DNA of 64,000 nt, taken from Gammaproteobacteria bacterium. GTDB taxonomy: Bacteria > Pseudomonadota > Gammaproteobacteria > UBA4575. Location of the stretch: the NCBI GenBank assembly GCA_028279275.1, contig JANQOB010000006.1, positions 62,001 to 126,000 of the forward strand, in the 5' to 3' direction. The position numbers and the translations under genes are program-made. Below the pieces are notes generated by a model. The model was not told where the DNA came from, did no database searches, and worked only from the letters and a program-made list of their open reading frames with translations. This document shows, piece after piece, positions 26,221 to 35,426 of this stretch (within the stretch, counting starts at the first letter, position 1; every line of letters starts with the position of its first letter).

Positions 26221-26308
26221 GCCTAATGTACCTTAAATTTGAGTATACAAAAGAACCCTATCCGCTTCATTATTATTCCAATTATCTTCGAATATAGGTT
26301 CGCTTTTT

Positions 26309-26899
26309 ATGAACATTATTTTAGCTTCCGGTTCAGCCTACAGGAAAGAATTACTCAAGAAACTCATCACAAAATTTGAATGCATCGCACCCAATATTGA
26401 TGAATCCAATAATTCAAATGAATCTGCACCTGACTATGTGAAGCGTCTTGCATTAGAAAAAGCATTCACAGTTTCTGAAACTATAAGTGACAAACAAAAA
26501 CCTGCATTAATCATAGGCTCAGATCAATGTGCTGTTCTGAAAATTGAAATCATTGGCAAACCTAATTCGCACGAAGCAGCATTTGAGCAACTGCAGAGTT
26601 CAAGCGGCAAGACTGTTACTTTTTATACGGGTATTTGTGTGATCAACACCAAAACAAGTTCTCAACAAGCAAGTTATGAAACATATCAAGTAACATTTCG
26701 CGATTTAACCGATCAACAAATAAAAACTTATCTTGAAAAAGATCAGCCTTATGATTGCGCCGGAAGTTTTAAAGCAGAAGGTTTAGGAATCGCTTTGTTT
26801 GAAAAAATGCAAGGTGATGACCCAAGCACACTTATTGGTCTTCCGTTAATAAAATTAACGTCTATGCTGCATTCAGAAGGATATGATCTACTAGCGTAA
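26309..26899 (+). CDS. maf: Maf family nucleotide pyrophosphatase
   Basis: 196 residues. It starts IILASGSAYRKELL, has GSDQCAV (about 71-77) with the catalytic Asp, and DYAGSFK-like YDCAGSFKAEGLGIALFE near 150. Position next to yceD and rluC corresponds to E. coli yceF, whose product hydrolyses 7-methyl-GTP. Its stop overlaps the convergent sppA gene by 9 bases. Confidence 0.95.
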   Translation: MNIILASGSAYRKELLKKLITKFECIAPNIDESNNSNESAPDYVKRLALEKAFTVSETISDKQKPALIIGSDQCAVLKIEIIGKPNSHEAAFEQLQSSSGKTVTFYTGICVINTKTSSQQASYETYQVTFRDLTDQQIKTYLEKDQPYDCAGSFKAEGLGIALFEKMQGDDPSTLIGLPLIKLTSMLHSEGYDLLA

Positions 26900-27865
26900 G
26901 ACGGGGTAATTTAATACTTGTTCGATTGGCTTCATCATTGCCGTACCCAGTTGTTTTGCAAAACGCTGGAATACATCTTCACGGAAAGTGTAATCTTGGA
27001 TTTCTTCTACTCCAATCACTTCTCTTGCAACATAGCTTGCACTTCCGAAACCATCTACCAATCCAAGTTCTAATGCTTGTTCACCGGTCCAGAATAATCC
27101 GCTGAACATATTTTTATCTTTGGCTAGTTTATCGCCCCTTCCCTCAACGACTACATCAATAAACTGTTGGTGGATCTCATCTAAAAGCGATTGCACATGT
27201 TGTTTTTCAAATTCATTTTCTGGTTGAAAAGGATCTAGTATTCCTTTGTGTTCACCGGCAGTCATCAATCTTCGTTCTATGCCAAGTTTCTCCATTGCGT
27301 CTACAAACCCAAAGCCATCCATGCGCACACCGATGGAGCCCACAATACTGGCTTTATCAGCATAAATTTTATCGGCGGCTACAGCAGCAAATACTCCGCC
27401 TGATGCACAAATATCGGTTACTACTGCATAAATAGGTTTGTCTTCATGAATTTCGCGCAAGCGTTTAATTTCACGATTTATATAATTCGCTTGAACCGGG
27501 CTCCCGCCAGGGCTGTTAATTCTTAAGATTACCGCTGCAGAATTAGTATTTTCAAATGCCGCACGCAAACCGGATACAACATTATCTGCACTGGCTTCTT
27601 CTCCATCTGCAATGATCCCTGCAAGCTCTACCAAAGCGGTATGCTGTACGCCTTTGCCCAAACTAGAAAAATGAGGCGCAAACAAGCTAATTATAAATAA
27701 ACTAACATAAGCGAAACCTAATAACTTAAAAAATACGCCCCAACGACGCGCACGCCTTTGTTCTTTAAGACCAGCGTTGGCTAGATTGATAATGGCATCG
27801 CGCTCCCAACCAGCGCCTGAACGATCTTCGCTGGTAATTTTGCCTACATTAATTCTTGGTTCCAT
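26891..27865 (-). CDS. sppA: Signal peptide peptidase SppA-type S49 protease
   Basis: 324 residues, the short one-domain form. A membrane helix at about 45-65 (LLGFAYVSLFIISLFA) anchors it. The S49 domain shows INSPGGSP, DICASGGVFAA (Ser nucleophile) and DKASIVGSIGVRM (Lys base). It degrades signal peptides and misfolded membrane pieces in the cytoplasmic membrane. It lies between maf and rluC. Confidence 0.95.
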   Translation of the reverse strand: MEPRINVGKITSEDRSGAGWERDAIINLANAGLKEQRRARRWGVFFKLLGFAYVSLFIISLFAPHFSSLGKGVQHTALVELAGIIADGEEASADNVVSGLRAAFENTNSAAVILRINSPGGSPVQANYINREIKRLREIHEDKPIYAVVTDICASGGVFAAVAADKIYADKASIVGSIGVRMDGFGFVDAMEKLGIERRLMTAGEHKGILDPFQPENEFEKQHVQSLLDEIHQQFIDVVVEGRGDKLAKDKNMFSGLFWTGEQALELGLVDGFGSASYVAREVIGVEEIQDYTFREDVFQRFAKQLGTAMMKPIEQVLNYPVLR

Positions 27866-27962
27866 ACTCTCTTTTCACTCATGAATGTCAATTTTAAGCA
27901 CTGAAATCAGTAAATAATCTATGTTTCAGTAAACCCCATCAATAGTGGAAAATCAAATCCAC

Positions 27963-28904
27963 TTACTTAGAAATTTCACCCTTTCGTTGATCTAGACCCT
28001 CAATAAATGTGGTTAGTTCATCGCTTAAGGGCGCTTTTACTCTGTTCACCTCAGGCATGTCAGATAGTTGATATGAGATCTCAGCCGCATGCAAAAACAT
28101 CCTTTTCAGACCCATTTTTTTACACTCACGATTAAATGCGAAATCCCCATGTTTTGAGTCGCCGACGATCGGATATCCTGATTGTGCTGCATGTATGCGA
28201 ATTTGGTGAGTTCGCCCAGTTTCAATATGAGCAGTAAGTAGCGAGAAGCCATTATAAAACGCCTTAGGTTTAAATGTTGTATAAGCTTCTTTCCAGCTAT
28301 TTTTTGCATCATCTGCCTCGGCATCATATCCCCTAGTTTGCAACGGAGTGTCTATGTTAACTACTCCTAAGTCCCATTCTCCTTTAACTAGAAGCAGGTA
28401 CTTCTTATCAATTTTTTTTGCACGTAGTAGTTCATGTAATTCGTTTAAAGTAATTTTATTTTTTGCAACCAATAAACATCCACTTGTATCTCGATCTAAA
28501 CGATGTACGAGCTCTAAAAATTCAGTATTTGACCGCAACTCACGTAACACCTCTATTACACCATAGGCTACTTTAGATCCCGGATGCACTGCTAAACCAG
28601 CCGGTTTGTTAATTACGATGACGTTTTGATCTTCGTAAATAATATTGTTATTTATTTTTTGTTTTACAGTCTCACTGATTTTCGCAACACGATTCTCTGT
28701 TATATCGATATTCGGAATTTTTACTTCATCATCTTCTTGTAAACGATACGTTTGTTTAACACGCTTGCCGTTGACACGTATTTTTCCCGTTCGCAACAAT
28801 CGATAAATTAAGCCCTTGGGCACACCTTTGAGCTGCTTAAATAAGTAATTGTCAATACGTTGGCCTTCTCTGCCGGGTAGTACAAATTTAGTCCAACCAT
28901 TCAT
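27963..28904 (-). CDS. rluC: 23S rRNA pseudouridine synthase
   Basis: 313 residues. The N-terminal S4 domain (GLIYRLLRTGKIRVNGKRV) precedes the RluA-type catalytic domain with HRLDRDTSGCLLVAKN (Asp nucleophile) and GRTHQIRIHAAQSGYPIVGD. RluC modifies U955, U2504 and U2580 in E. coli. Its position, divergent from rne, is the classical rluC/rne arrangement. Confidence 0.95.
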   Translation of the reverse strand: MNGWTKFVLPGREGQRIDNYLFKQLKGVPKGLIYRLLRTGKIRVNGKRVKQTYRLQEDDEVKIPNIDITENRVAKISETVKQKINNNIIYEDQNVIVINKPAGLAVHPGSKVAYGVIEVLRELRSNTEFLELVHRLDRDTSGCLLVAKNKITLNELHELLRAKKIDKKYLLLVKGEWDLGVVNIDTPLQTRGYDAEADDAKNSWKEAYTTFKPKAFYNGFSLLTAHIETGRTHQIRIHAAQSGYPIVGDSKHGDFAFNRECKKMGLKRMFLHAAEISYQLSDMPEVNRVKAPLSDELTTFIEGLDQRKGEISK

Positions 28905-29368
28905 TACGGGACAACGACCTTTGAACAGGCAGGTAAAAAACTCCCATAAAAACGGCTAGTTAAGTATTTGCTGAGCATGGCCTGGGTTGATATAGTTCGT
29001 GGTGTGCAATTTAAGCAGTTGTTTAATTTTAGCGCACACTTTGAGAAAGCCCTATTAAATCTGGTTTTTTTACAAAATTTAGGCCAGAGAAGGATTTCTC
29101 TTTTGCACAACATGAATTTCTACACTTTATGGTTAATATATCCATAAAGCGTAAATATAGACGTACTATGTACTATAAATAACCATAGTCGCCTCATAAC
29201 AAAACAGAATGATAAACATCTTTACATTATTTCATTTCCTTCGGTCTTATATCGTGGAATCAATCCAGTTGGTTGGTTTTTCCAATACTTTGTATTGTGC
29301 TGAATACTTTGTGGACATTGATAATCAAAGACAGCCCCGAAGGATAACGACTTTGGACGAAACCAAAC
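28905..29368. other. rluC/rne divergent region and long rne leader
   Basis: 464 bases without a gene I can support. It holds an 8-bp inverted repeat (CTTTATGG 29125-29132, CCATAAAG 29142-29149) and runs into a leader that ends with AAGGATAACGACTTTGGACG before the rne ATG. In E. coli the rne 5' UTR is about 360 bases and carries hairpins through which RNase E limits its own mRNA. The length here fits such control, but I cannot identify the rne5 element by eye. Confidence 0.5.
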
Positions 29369-31330
29369 ATGAAAAGAATTTTAATCAATGCCACACAGCA
29401 AGAAGAGCTTCGTGTTGGCATGGTCGATGGACAACGACTTTACGATCTCGATATCGAACTTCCTTCTCGAAACCAAAAGAAGGATAACATCTACAAGGGT
29501 GTTATCACCCGCATTGAGCCTAGTTTAGAAGCCGCATTCGTTGATTTTGGCTCGGAACGGCATGGCTTCCTTCCTTTTAAGGATATTTCTAGAGACTATT
29601 TTAATGACTCGGAAAATTCCGGTGAACGTTTCTCTGTTAAAGATCAAATTTCTGAAGGGCAACAGATTGTTGTTCAAGTAGAGCGGGAAGAACGTGGCAC
29701 TAAAGGTGCTGCCCTTACGACGTTTATCAGTTTAGCGGGTCGCTATTTAGTCTTAATGCCAAATAATCCTAGGGCGGGTGGTGTTTCGCGCCGTATCGAA
29801 GGCGAAGAGCGAGAAGAAGTACGCAAAGCACTCTCAGACTTGGAAATTCCCAAAGGCATGGGCGCAATCGTACGTACGGCAGGTGTAGGTCGCTCCACTG
29901 AAGAGTTGCAGTGGGATCTTAATTATCTCGAGCAAATCTATCACGCTATTAAAAATGCGGTTGACACTCATGACAAACCGTTCCTAATCTATCAAGAAAG
30001 TAACGTAATTATTCGCGCATTGCGTGATCACTTACGCGATGACATTGGTGAAATCATTATAGATGACACAGAAGTTTTCAATGATGCTAAAAAATTCATT
30101 GAACAAGTCATGCCGCATAACGTTAATAAACTCAAGTTATATGAAGACACAGTTCCATTATTTAATCGCTATCAAATTGAATCACAGATTGAATCTGCAT
30201 TTGAACGAGAAGTAAGTTTACCCTCGGGTGGGTCAATCGTAATTGACCATACTGAAGCGATGATAGCTATCGACATCAACTCAGCAAGAGCAACTAAAGG
30301 TAGCGATATTGAAGAAACCGCCACACATACCAACTTAGAAGCTGCAGATGAAATTGCCCGTCAACTTCGCATTCGAGATTTAGGCGGATTGATTGTTGTT
30401 GACTTCATTGACATGCTGGCAAACAAAAACCAACGTGAGGTTGAAAACCGTTTGCGGGAAGCGCTGAGAATTGATCGTGCGCGAGTACAAATTGGGAAAA
30501 TTTCAAGATTTGGTTTACTTGAGATGTCTCGTCAAAGGTTACGCCCCTCACTAGAAGAGTCGAGCCAGATTGTCTGTCCTCGTTGCTCAGGCCATGGAAC
30601 GATTCGCAGTATTGAATCATTAGCATTAGGTGTATTGCGTCTGATTGAAGAAGAAGCGCTTAAAGAAAAAACCGCTACGGTTACTGCAAAACTACCGGTA
30701 GATGTTACAAGTTTTCTACTTAACGAAAAACGTTCCAACATTGGTGAAATAGAAGAAAGACATCGAGTGCAAGTTATTATTGTCCCCGATCCGAACTTAG
30801 AAACACCTCATTTCAATGTTGAAAGAACTCGTGACGAAGGTAAAGAAGTTGTTAATCAACCAAGTTACGAACTTATTCCGAAGCAAGAAATGGAACCTAA
30901 TTTACATCAGCCTGCACCTATTGCAGCTGAACAACCCGCAGTAAAATCTATCAGTACGTCGTCTCCAGCACCTATACCGCAACAAGGCACAAAAGCGGTT
31001 AAAAAACCTGGATTGCTTGCTCGGTTTTTTACCTGGATTGGCGATAGCGAAGCAGATCAAACGCCGGAAAAATCCAATAAGCCACAACGCAGTAGAAATA
31101 GATCGCGAAATAATCGTGATAAAAATCGACGTAATCGTTCAGGAGGAAATAATCGTCGCCGTGGCAATAATCAAAATCGACGCAGAAATGACAATACGCG
31201 CAGAACCTCTAATCACCGCAATCGCAACAATGGTAAACATCATTCAGGGTCATCAAAAAATAAAACGGTTAGCAACGCTGCGTCAAACACAACAAAATCA
31301 TCAGATCGCAATACAAGTGCTAACCCTTAG
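29369..31330 (+). CDS. rne: Ribonuclease E, short form
   Basis: 653 residues, far shorter than the 1061 of E. coli. The catalytic half is complete: S1 domain (about 38-125), Asp residues in AIDINSA and VVDFIDM spaced 43 apart as in E. coli, and the zinc link CPRC (about 403-406). It cuts single-stranded mRNA and rRNA/tRNA precursors. The tail after about 555 is only 100 residues, rich in Arg and Asn ([14 protein letters not shown]), a likely RNA-binding segment. I cannot recognise the enolase or PNPase contact sites of the degradosome scaffold. Confidence 0.96.
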   Translation: MKRILINATQQEELRVGMVDGQRLYDLDIELPSRNQKKDNIYKGVITRIEPSLEAAFVDFGSERHGFLPFKDISRDYFNDSENSGERFSVKDQISEGQQIVVQVEREERGTKGAALTTFISLAGRYLVLMPNNPRAGGVSRRIEGEEREEVRKALSDLEIPKGMGAIVRTAGVGRSTEELQWDLNYLEQIYHAIKNAVDTHDKPFLIYQESNVIIRALRDHLRDDIGEIIIDDTEVFNDAKKFIEQVMPHNVNKLKLYEDTVPLFNRYQIESQIESAFEREVSLPSGGSIVIDHTEAMIAIDINSARATKGSDIEETATHTNLEAADEIARQLRIRDLGGLIVVDFIDMLANKNQREVENRLREALRIDRARVQIGKISRFGLLEMSRQRLRPSLEESSQIVCPRCSGHGTIRSIESLALGVLRLIEEEALKEKTATVTAKLPVDVTSFLLNEKRSNIGEIEERHRVQVIIVPDPNLETPHFNVERTRDEGKEVVNQPSYELIPKQEMEPNLHQPAPIAAEQPAVKSISTSSPAPIPQQGTKAVKKPGLLARFFTWIGDSEADQTPEKSNKPQRSRNRSRNNRDKNRRNRSGGNNRRRGNNQNRRRNDNTRRTSNHRNRNNGKHHSGSSKNKTVSNAASNTTKSSDRNTSANP

Positions 31331-31333
31331 GTT

Positions 31334-31368
31334 AGTTTAACCTTAAACTCATGGTTAACTGTTTTTTT
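31334..31368 (+). terminator. Probable rne terminator
   Basis: AGTTTAACC pairs with GGTTAACT (one bulged T) around a 10-base loop and is followed by G and seven T. It starts 4 bases after the rne stop. Confidence 0.6.
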
Positions 31369-31381
31369 AAAGAAAGCGAAC

Positions 31382-31864
31382 TTATGTGAGATGATCTTTT
31401 TTAATATGTGCAAGCAAGCCTTCGCTTGCCTCTTCTACTAAATCTAGTACCGTCTCAAATCCTTTCAATCCGCCATAATAAGGATCTGGTACTTCCAAGG
31501 TTGGTTTATTAGAAGAATATTCTAAAAAATATTTGATTTTATAATGGTGCTCTTCTGGACATTGTTCGATTAGATCCATGTGATTGTCAGAGTCCATAAC
31601 TAGCACATAATCAAATTTTTCAAAATCAGCATCCTCTACTTTGCGTGCACGTAATTTTGATAAATCGTACCCGCGTTTAGTAGCAGCATCTATTGCGCGC
31701 GCATCAGGTTTTTTTCCAGCTTGATACGCAACTGTACCTGCTGAATCGATAACAATTTTTTTATCTAACCCATCTTTATCAACTAAGAACTGAAAAACTC
31801 CCTGGGCTGTTGGAGAGCGACATATGTTCCCCATGCAAACAAATAGCACACTAAAAGTTTTCAA
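31382..31864 (-). CDS. Low molecular weight protein-tyrosine phosphatase
   Basis: 160 residues from a TTG at 31864. The P-loop is VCMGNICRSPTA (CX5R) right at the N-terminus, and the acid/base loop is DPYYGG (about 122-127), so the enzyme should be active. In-frame sequence extends upstream, but it overlaps the preceding gene and adds nothing conserved. A GTG six codons downstream of the TTG is another choice. Substrate unknown; not next to a Wzc-type kinase. Confidence 0.9.
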   Translation of the reverse strand: MKTFSVLFVCMGNICRSPTAQGVFQFLVDKDGLDKKIVIDSAGTVAYQAGKKPDARAIDAATKRGYDLSKLRARKVEDADFEKFDYVLVMDSDNHMDLIEQCPEEHHYKIKYFLEYSSNKPTLEVPDPYYGGLKGFETVLDLVEEASEGLLAHIKKDHLT

Positions 31865-31871
31865 AATTCTA

Positions 31872-32114
31872 TCAGTCTTTCTCTTTACTGAGCAGCGCTT
31901 TAACCATAATGCGACCACATGTTAAGCCTAAGAACCACGTAAAAGCTATCTTCCATGCTTCTCCACTTTTAAATGCTAAAGCATTTTCATAGTACAGTGA
32001 GATTTCGTCTGTTGGTATGTTTTTAAAATACATGCGATCAAGCGGTACTAATGCAAACGTAATAAATAAAGCAATAAGTAACAAAAAAACATGAATGATT
32101 AGTAAGCGACGCAT
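31872..32114 (-). CDS. Small membrane protein, hypothetical
   Basis: 80 residues with two hydrophobic stretches (about 4-22, and 55-70). It starts 5 bases after the dihydroorotase gene and ends 7 bases before the phosphatase start, so the three form one transcript. I do not recognise a family; the role may be linked to neither neighbour. Confidence 0.75.
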   Translation of the reverse strand: MRRLLIIHVFLLLIALFITFALVPLDRMYFKNIPTDEISLYYENALAFKSGEAWKIAFTWFLGLTCGRIMVKALLSKEKD

Positions 32115-32119
32115 ATAAA

Positions 32120-33457
32120 TTATCGATCAAACTGAAGCGCTTCACCGTAAAATGGGCTCTTAGCAAAAGTGCTATCTTCGTAGACGACCTGCCCATTAAG
32201 AATTGTTTTATCGACAGTTGATTTGAATTGATATCCTTCAAAAGGAGACCAGCCACATTTATACAGTACATCTTCATTATATACAGCGTGTGGTTTATTG
32301 AAATCAATAACGGCTAGATCCGCATAATAACCCTCGCGCACGAATCCTCTATCTTTTACTGAGAAAAGCTTTGCTACATTATGGCTAGTCTTTTCAACAA
32401 TTTTTTCTATAGTTAGCACACCATTGTGGGCATGCTCTAAAGCGCTCAATAATGCGTGTTGCACAAGTGGTAAACCTGCAGGTGCTGTCATATAGTTGCC
32501 TTGTTTTTCTTCCCATGTATGTGGCGCATGGTCTGTGGCAATAATATCAATGCGGTCTTCTGAAACAGCTTTTAATAAACCTAAGCGGTCCTGTTCCGTT
32601 TTTATTGCAGGGTTGCATTTGATCAATGAACCTTTTTCAGCATAGTCTTTATCGCTGAAAAACAAGTGATGAACACAAACTTCTGCAGTAATATTTTTTT
32701 GCTCTACTTCACCTGTAGTAAATAATTCCATTTCCTTAGCTGTTGTTAAATGCAGCACATGTAACTGTGTGTTATGTTTTTTTGCCAATTCAACAGCTTT
32801 AGATGATGACAGATAACACGCTTCTTCTGAGCGAATGATGGGGTGATATTCAATCGGTATATCATCACCATATTCTTGTTGATATTTTTTTAAGTTTTGA
32901 TTAATCAGAGGTGAGTCTTCACAATGAGTAATGATTGGGACAGGAGCATGCTTAAAAATTCCATCTAATACGTCATAATCATCCACTAACATATTGCCAT
33001 AGGAAGCACCCATGAAAACTTTAATCCCACAAGCGAGTTTAGGAGGAACTCGTTTGAGCACTTCTAGATTATCGTTGCTGGCTCCCATATAAAAAGCATA
33101 GTTTGCTCGAGCGCGCTGATTTGCAGCAGCATATTTTTGCTCTAAGAGCTCAATGGTTAAGGTAGGTGGTTTAACGTTAGGCATATCCATAAAACTGGTG
33201 ATGCCACCTGCTATAGCTGCAAGAGATTCCGTCGCAATATCACCTTTATGAGTTAACCCAGGCTCTCTGAAGTGCACTTGATCATCCATCATTCCAGGAA
33301 TTACATACTTACCCTCAACATCGATTACACGTTTGGCTTGTTCGTGCTGTAAATCAGCCGCAATTTTCTTAATACGTTGATTTGAAATCAAAATATCGCA
33401 CTCTTTGATCTCAGACTCATTTACGAGCATACAGTTGGTAATTAATAGATCATGCAT
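32120..33457 (-). CDS. Dihydroorotase-type amidohydrolase, class I
   Basis: 445 residues. Metal ligands are seen in DDQVHFREPG, GIKVFMGAS (the Lys that becomes carboxylated), THCED, LHLTT and ATDHAPHTWEEK (catalytic Asp). The motifs VHFREPGLTHKGDIATES and APAGLPLVQH are those of the class I enzymes common in Bacteroidetes, and unlike E. coli PyrC. The likely reaction is ring closure of carbamoyl-aspartate in pyrimidine synthesis; an allantoinase-like role is the alternative. Confidence 0.9.
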   Translation of the reverse strand: MHDLLITNCMLVNESEIKECDILISNQRIKKIAADLQHEQAKRVIDVEGKYVIPGMMDDQVHFREPGLTHKGDIATESLAAIAGGITSFMDMPNVKPPTLTIELLEQKYAAANQRARANYAFYMGASNDNLEVLKRVPPKLACGIKVFMGASYGNMLVDDYDVLDGIFKHAPVPIITHCEDSPLINQNLKKYQQEYGDDIPIEYHPIIRSEEACYLSSSKAVELAKKHNTQLHVLHLTTAKEMELFTTGEVEQKNITAEVCVHHLFFSDKDYAEKGSLIKCNPAIKTEQDRLGLLKAVSEDRIDIIATDHAPHTWEEKQGNYMTAPAGLPLVQHALLSALEHAHNGVLTIEKIVEKTSHNVAKLFSVKDRGFVREGYYADLAVIDFNKPHAVYNEDVLYKCGWSPFEGYQFKSTVDKTILNGQVVYEDSTFAKSPFYGEALQFDR

Positions 33458-33545
33458 GACTAAGACTTATTACTTTAAAAATACTATATAAATTGTTGTT
33501 TTAATTAAGATATAAATGGCTTTCTGGGCTTAATTTAGATAAAAA

Positions 33546-33561
33546 CGTGAAACACATCACG
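33546..33561. promoter_or_regulatory. CRP/Vfr-like palindrome
   Basis: CGTGA-N6-TCACG is a perfect palindrome with the spacing of CRP-family sites (TGTGA-N6-TCACA). It lies 79 bases before the small gene at 33640 and 89 bases upstream of the divergent dihydroorotase, so it could control either. Confidence 0.4.
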
Positions 33562-33639
33562 ATATTTGTAGGCCTATTTTAGGTAGGGTATTCCTATAAA
33601 AATAATAACACTCATAGTTAGTTGTTTTTAGGGATCGAA

Positions 33640-33864
33640 ATGCACGAAATTAACCCATTGGAAAGGCGCAACCATAACGATCGCCGCACCTCTATGCAAG
33701 CGGCGCAATTTCCGATCATTACCCGAAATGGTGTGTGCGTGAGAGCCGATCGACGCCGTCTCCCGGATCGACGCGTCGCCAGTAATATTCAAGTCGACGA
33801 AGCACATGTGCGCGATGAGGTTTTTGATACATTATTTAAAGACGATACAAATCAGTCGCAATAA
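33640..33864 (+). CDS. Small Arg-rich hypothetical protein
   Basis: 74 residues from ATG 33640, with AGGGA 6 bases upstream; a TTG 18 bases earlier is less likely. It carries two similar basic patches, ERRNHNDRR and ADRRRLPDRR, then an acidic C-terminal end. Such RRxxDRR peptides might contact nucleic acid or an acidic partner. I do not recognise a family. It ends 33 bases before the Tat-type reductase gene. Confidence 0.7.
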   Translation: MHEINPLERRNHNDRRTSMQAAQFPIITRNGVCVRADRRRLPDRRVASNIQVDEAHVRDEVFDTLFKDDTNQSQ

Positions 33865-33897
33865 AAGCCTAATTTAGGCTTGATATAATTACGCTGT

Positions 33898-34806
33898 ATG
33901 AACCGGCGTGAATTTCTATACACAACTGCTACAGGCACTGCCTTATTTGTCTTACCTGCTTTTGCTACGCGTAGCTCAAGTATTCTTACACGGAGCATCC
34001 CCTCTACTATTGAAAAAATCCCCTGTGTTGGGATGGGCACATGGATAACTTTTGATGTCAGCGAAAATGAATCTAACATCAACCATCGTGCTGAAATCTT
34101 AAAACGATTTTTTGCAAATGGCGGCGGTATGATTGATTCTTCTCCTATGTATGGATCAGCTCAAGCTGTTCTAGGTAAATGTTTCCTGCAACTCACACCA
34201 CCTGAATCACTTTTCTCTGCAACAAAAGTCTGGACACCTGGCGAATGGCTGGGAATTCAGCAAATGGAAGCTTCTCAAAAGCTTTGGGGGCTAAATCAAA
34301 TTGATTTGATGCAAATTCACAATCTATTGGATTGGAAGGTTCATTTAAGAACATTGCGCGACTGGAAAGAATCTGGGCGTATCCGCTATCTGGGAGTTAC
34401 CACGTCTCATGGCCGCAGACATGAAGAATTAATTAAAATTATGCAAACGGAACCATTGGATTTTGTTCAGTTCACCTACAACATTACTCACACTGAAGCT
34501 GAGAAGATTTTATTACCACTTGCCGCAGACAAAGGTATTGCTGTGATTATTAACCGCCCATTTGACGGTGGTAGGCTGTTTAATAAAATTGAAAATAAAT
34601 CCTTACCTGACTGGAGTAAAGAATTTGATTGCAACAATTGGGCACAATTCTTTTTGAAATTTATTCTTTCAAACCCAGCAGTAACTGTCGCAATTCCTGC
34701 AACCTCAAAGACGGAGCATATGGATGAAAATATGGGAGCACTTAGAGGAGCATTACCTGACGCATCCCGAAGAAAACAAATGCAGGAGTACTACCTATCA
34801 GTTTAA
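33898..34806 (+). CDS. Aldo/keto reductase with a Tat-like signal
   Basis: 302 residues. The N-terminus NRREFLYTTATGTALFVLPAFA is a twin-arginine signal, so it is probably periplasmic. The AKR tetrad is visible: Asp and Tyr in IDSSPMYGSA, Lys in SATKVW, His in MQIHN. The C-terminal NADPH region is shorter than usual. AKRs normally work with cytoplasmic NADPH, so a secreted copy must carry a bound cofactor or have another role. An ATG directly precedes NRREF. Confidence 0.88.
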   Translation: MNRREFLYTTATGTALFVLPAFATRSSSILTRSIPSTIEKIPCVGMGTWITFDVSENESNINHRAEILKRFFANGGGMIDSSPMYGSAQAVLGKCFLQLTPPESLFSATKVWTPGEWLGIQQMEASQKLWGLNQIDLMQIHNLLDWKVHLRTLRDWKESGRIRYLGVTTSHGRRHEELIKIMQTEPLDFVQFTYNITHTEAEKILLPLAADKGIAVIINRPFDGGRLFNKIENKSLPDWSKEFDCNNWAQFFLKFILSNPAVTVAIPATSKTEHMDENMGALRGALPDASRRKQMQEYYLSV

Positions 34807-34811
34807 ATGAA

Positions 34812-35036
34812 CTAACTGTTTTGAACTTTATTAAAATATTCTAGAAACTCAGCCTTTGAAATCCGGATATCGGTTACTTCTATTCCTTTTATCTCGCTTT
34901 CCTGTGGGGCACGACGATTCTCGATAACAATATTGCCTTGCAAATCTTCAAGTGGAAATTCATTGTTTTGAACTGCTGAACGCCTTTCTCGGCGAAGCCT
35001 TACATTGGCAGAACTTTCAATCGTTCGATATTTCAT
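34812..35036 (-). CDS. Hypothetical protein, 74 residues
   Basis: AAAGGT stands 8 bases before the ATG. The protein is hydrophilic: a basic N-terminal part (RLRRERRS, about 13-20) and a C-terminal helix (SKAEFLEYFNKVQ). It converges with the reductase gene, ending 5 bases away. I do not recognise it. Confidence 0.65.
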   Translation of the reverse strand: MKYRTIESSANVRLRRERRSAVQNNEFPLEDLQGNIVIENRRAPQESEIKGIEVTDIRISKAEFLEYFNKVQNS

Positions 35037-35166
35037 AACGTACCTTTATTATTTTTATTATTGTAATGAGTACCTTACGTGAGCAAGCTCATTTAAAGTG
35101 TGACACAATTCTCACAAAAAACGATACTGATTGAAAGCTTTGATGTGCCTGTAATTTGGCCAAATA

Positions 35167-35194
35167 AAAAGGCCGCTCAGTTGAGAGGCCTTTT
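35167..35194 (-). terminator. Bidirectional terminator-like hairpin
   Basis: AAAAGGCC and GGCCTTTT with an inner CTC/GAG pair form a strong hairpin. It lies 21 bases after the stop of the 61-residue membrane protein on the minus strand, and has T-runs on both strands. Confidence 0.75.
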
Positions 35195-35214
35195 AGTCTA
35201 TAAATATCATGATC

Positions 35215-35400
35215 TTAACGAGCTACGATAAGCATTAATATCGCAACAAAGGCTATGACCATTGAAATAGGAAAAAGAAAAGCTTGCCAATCCCCTTTTT
35301 CAGCTTTTGGGCTATTTTTTAACCAATATTTTGCTGCGGGAAATATAAAAATTAACAACGCGACGATCAGTAGCGCATAGCCAATTTCCAAAGCGCTCAT
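35215..35400 (-). CDS. Small two-helix membrane protein, hypothetical
   Basis: 61 residues with hydrophobic segments at about 5-22 and 42-60, joined by a polar loop (KNSPKAEKGDWQ). It starts 26 bases after the Bax inhibitor-like gene on the same strand and ends at a terminator, so the two form a unit. Family not recognised. Confidence 0.75.
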   Translation of the reverse strand: MSALEIGYALLIVALLIFIFPAAKYWLKNSPKAEKGDWQAFLFPISMVIAFVAILMLIVAR

Positions 35401-35426
35401 GACATATCAATCAATTGCAGCGAAGC

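Noticed and set aside
29209..29487. 92-codon frame overlapping the rne start
   Set aside because: It lies in the rne leader and reads into the rne gene in another frame.
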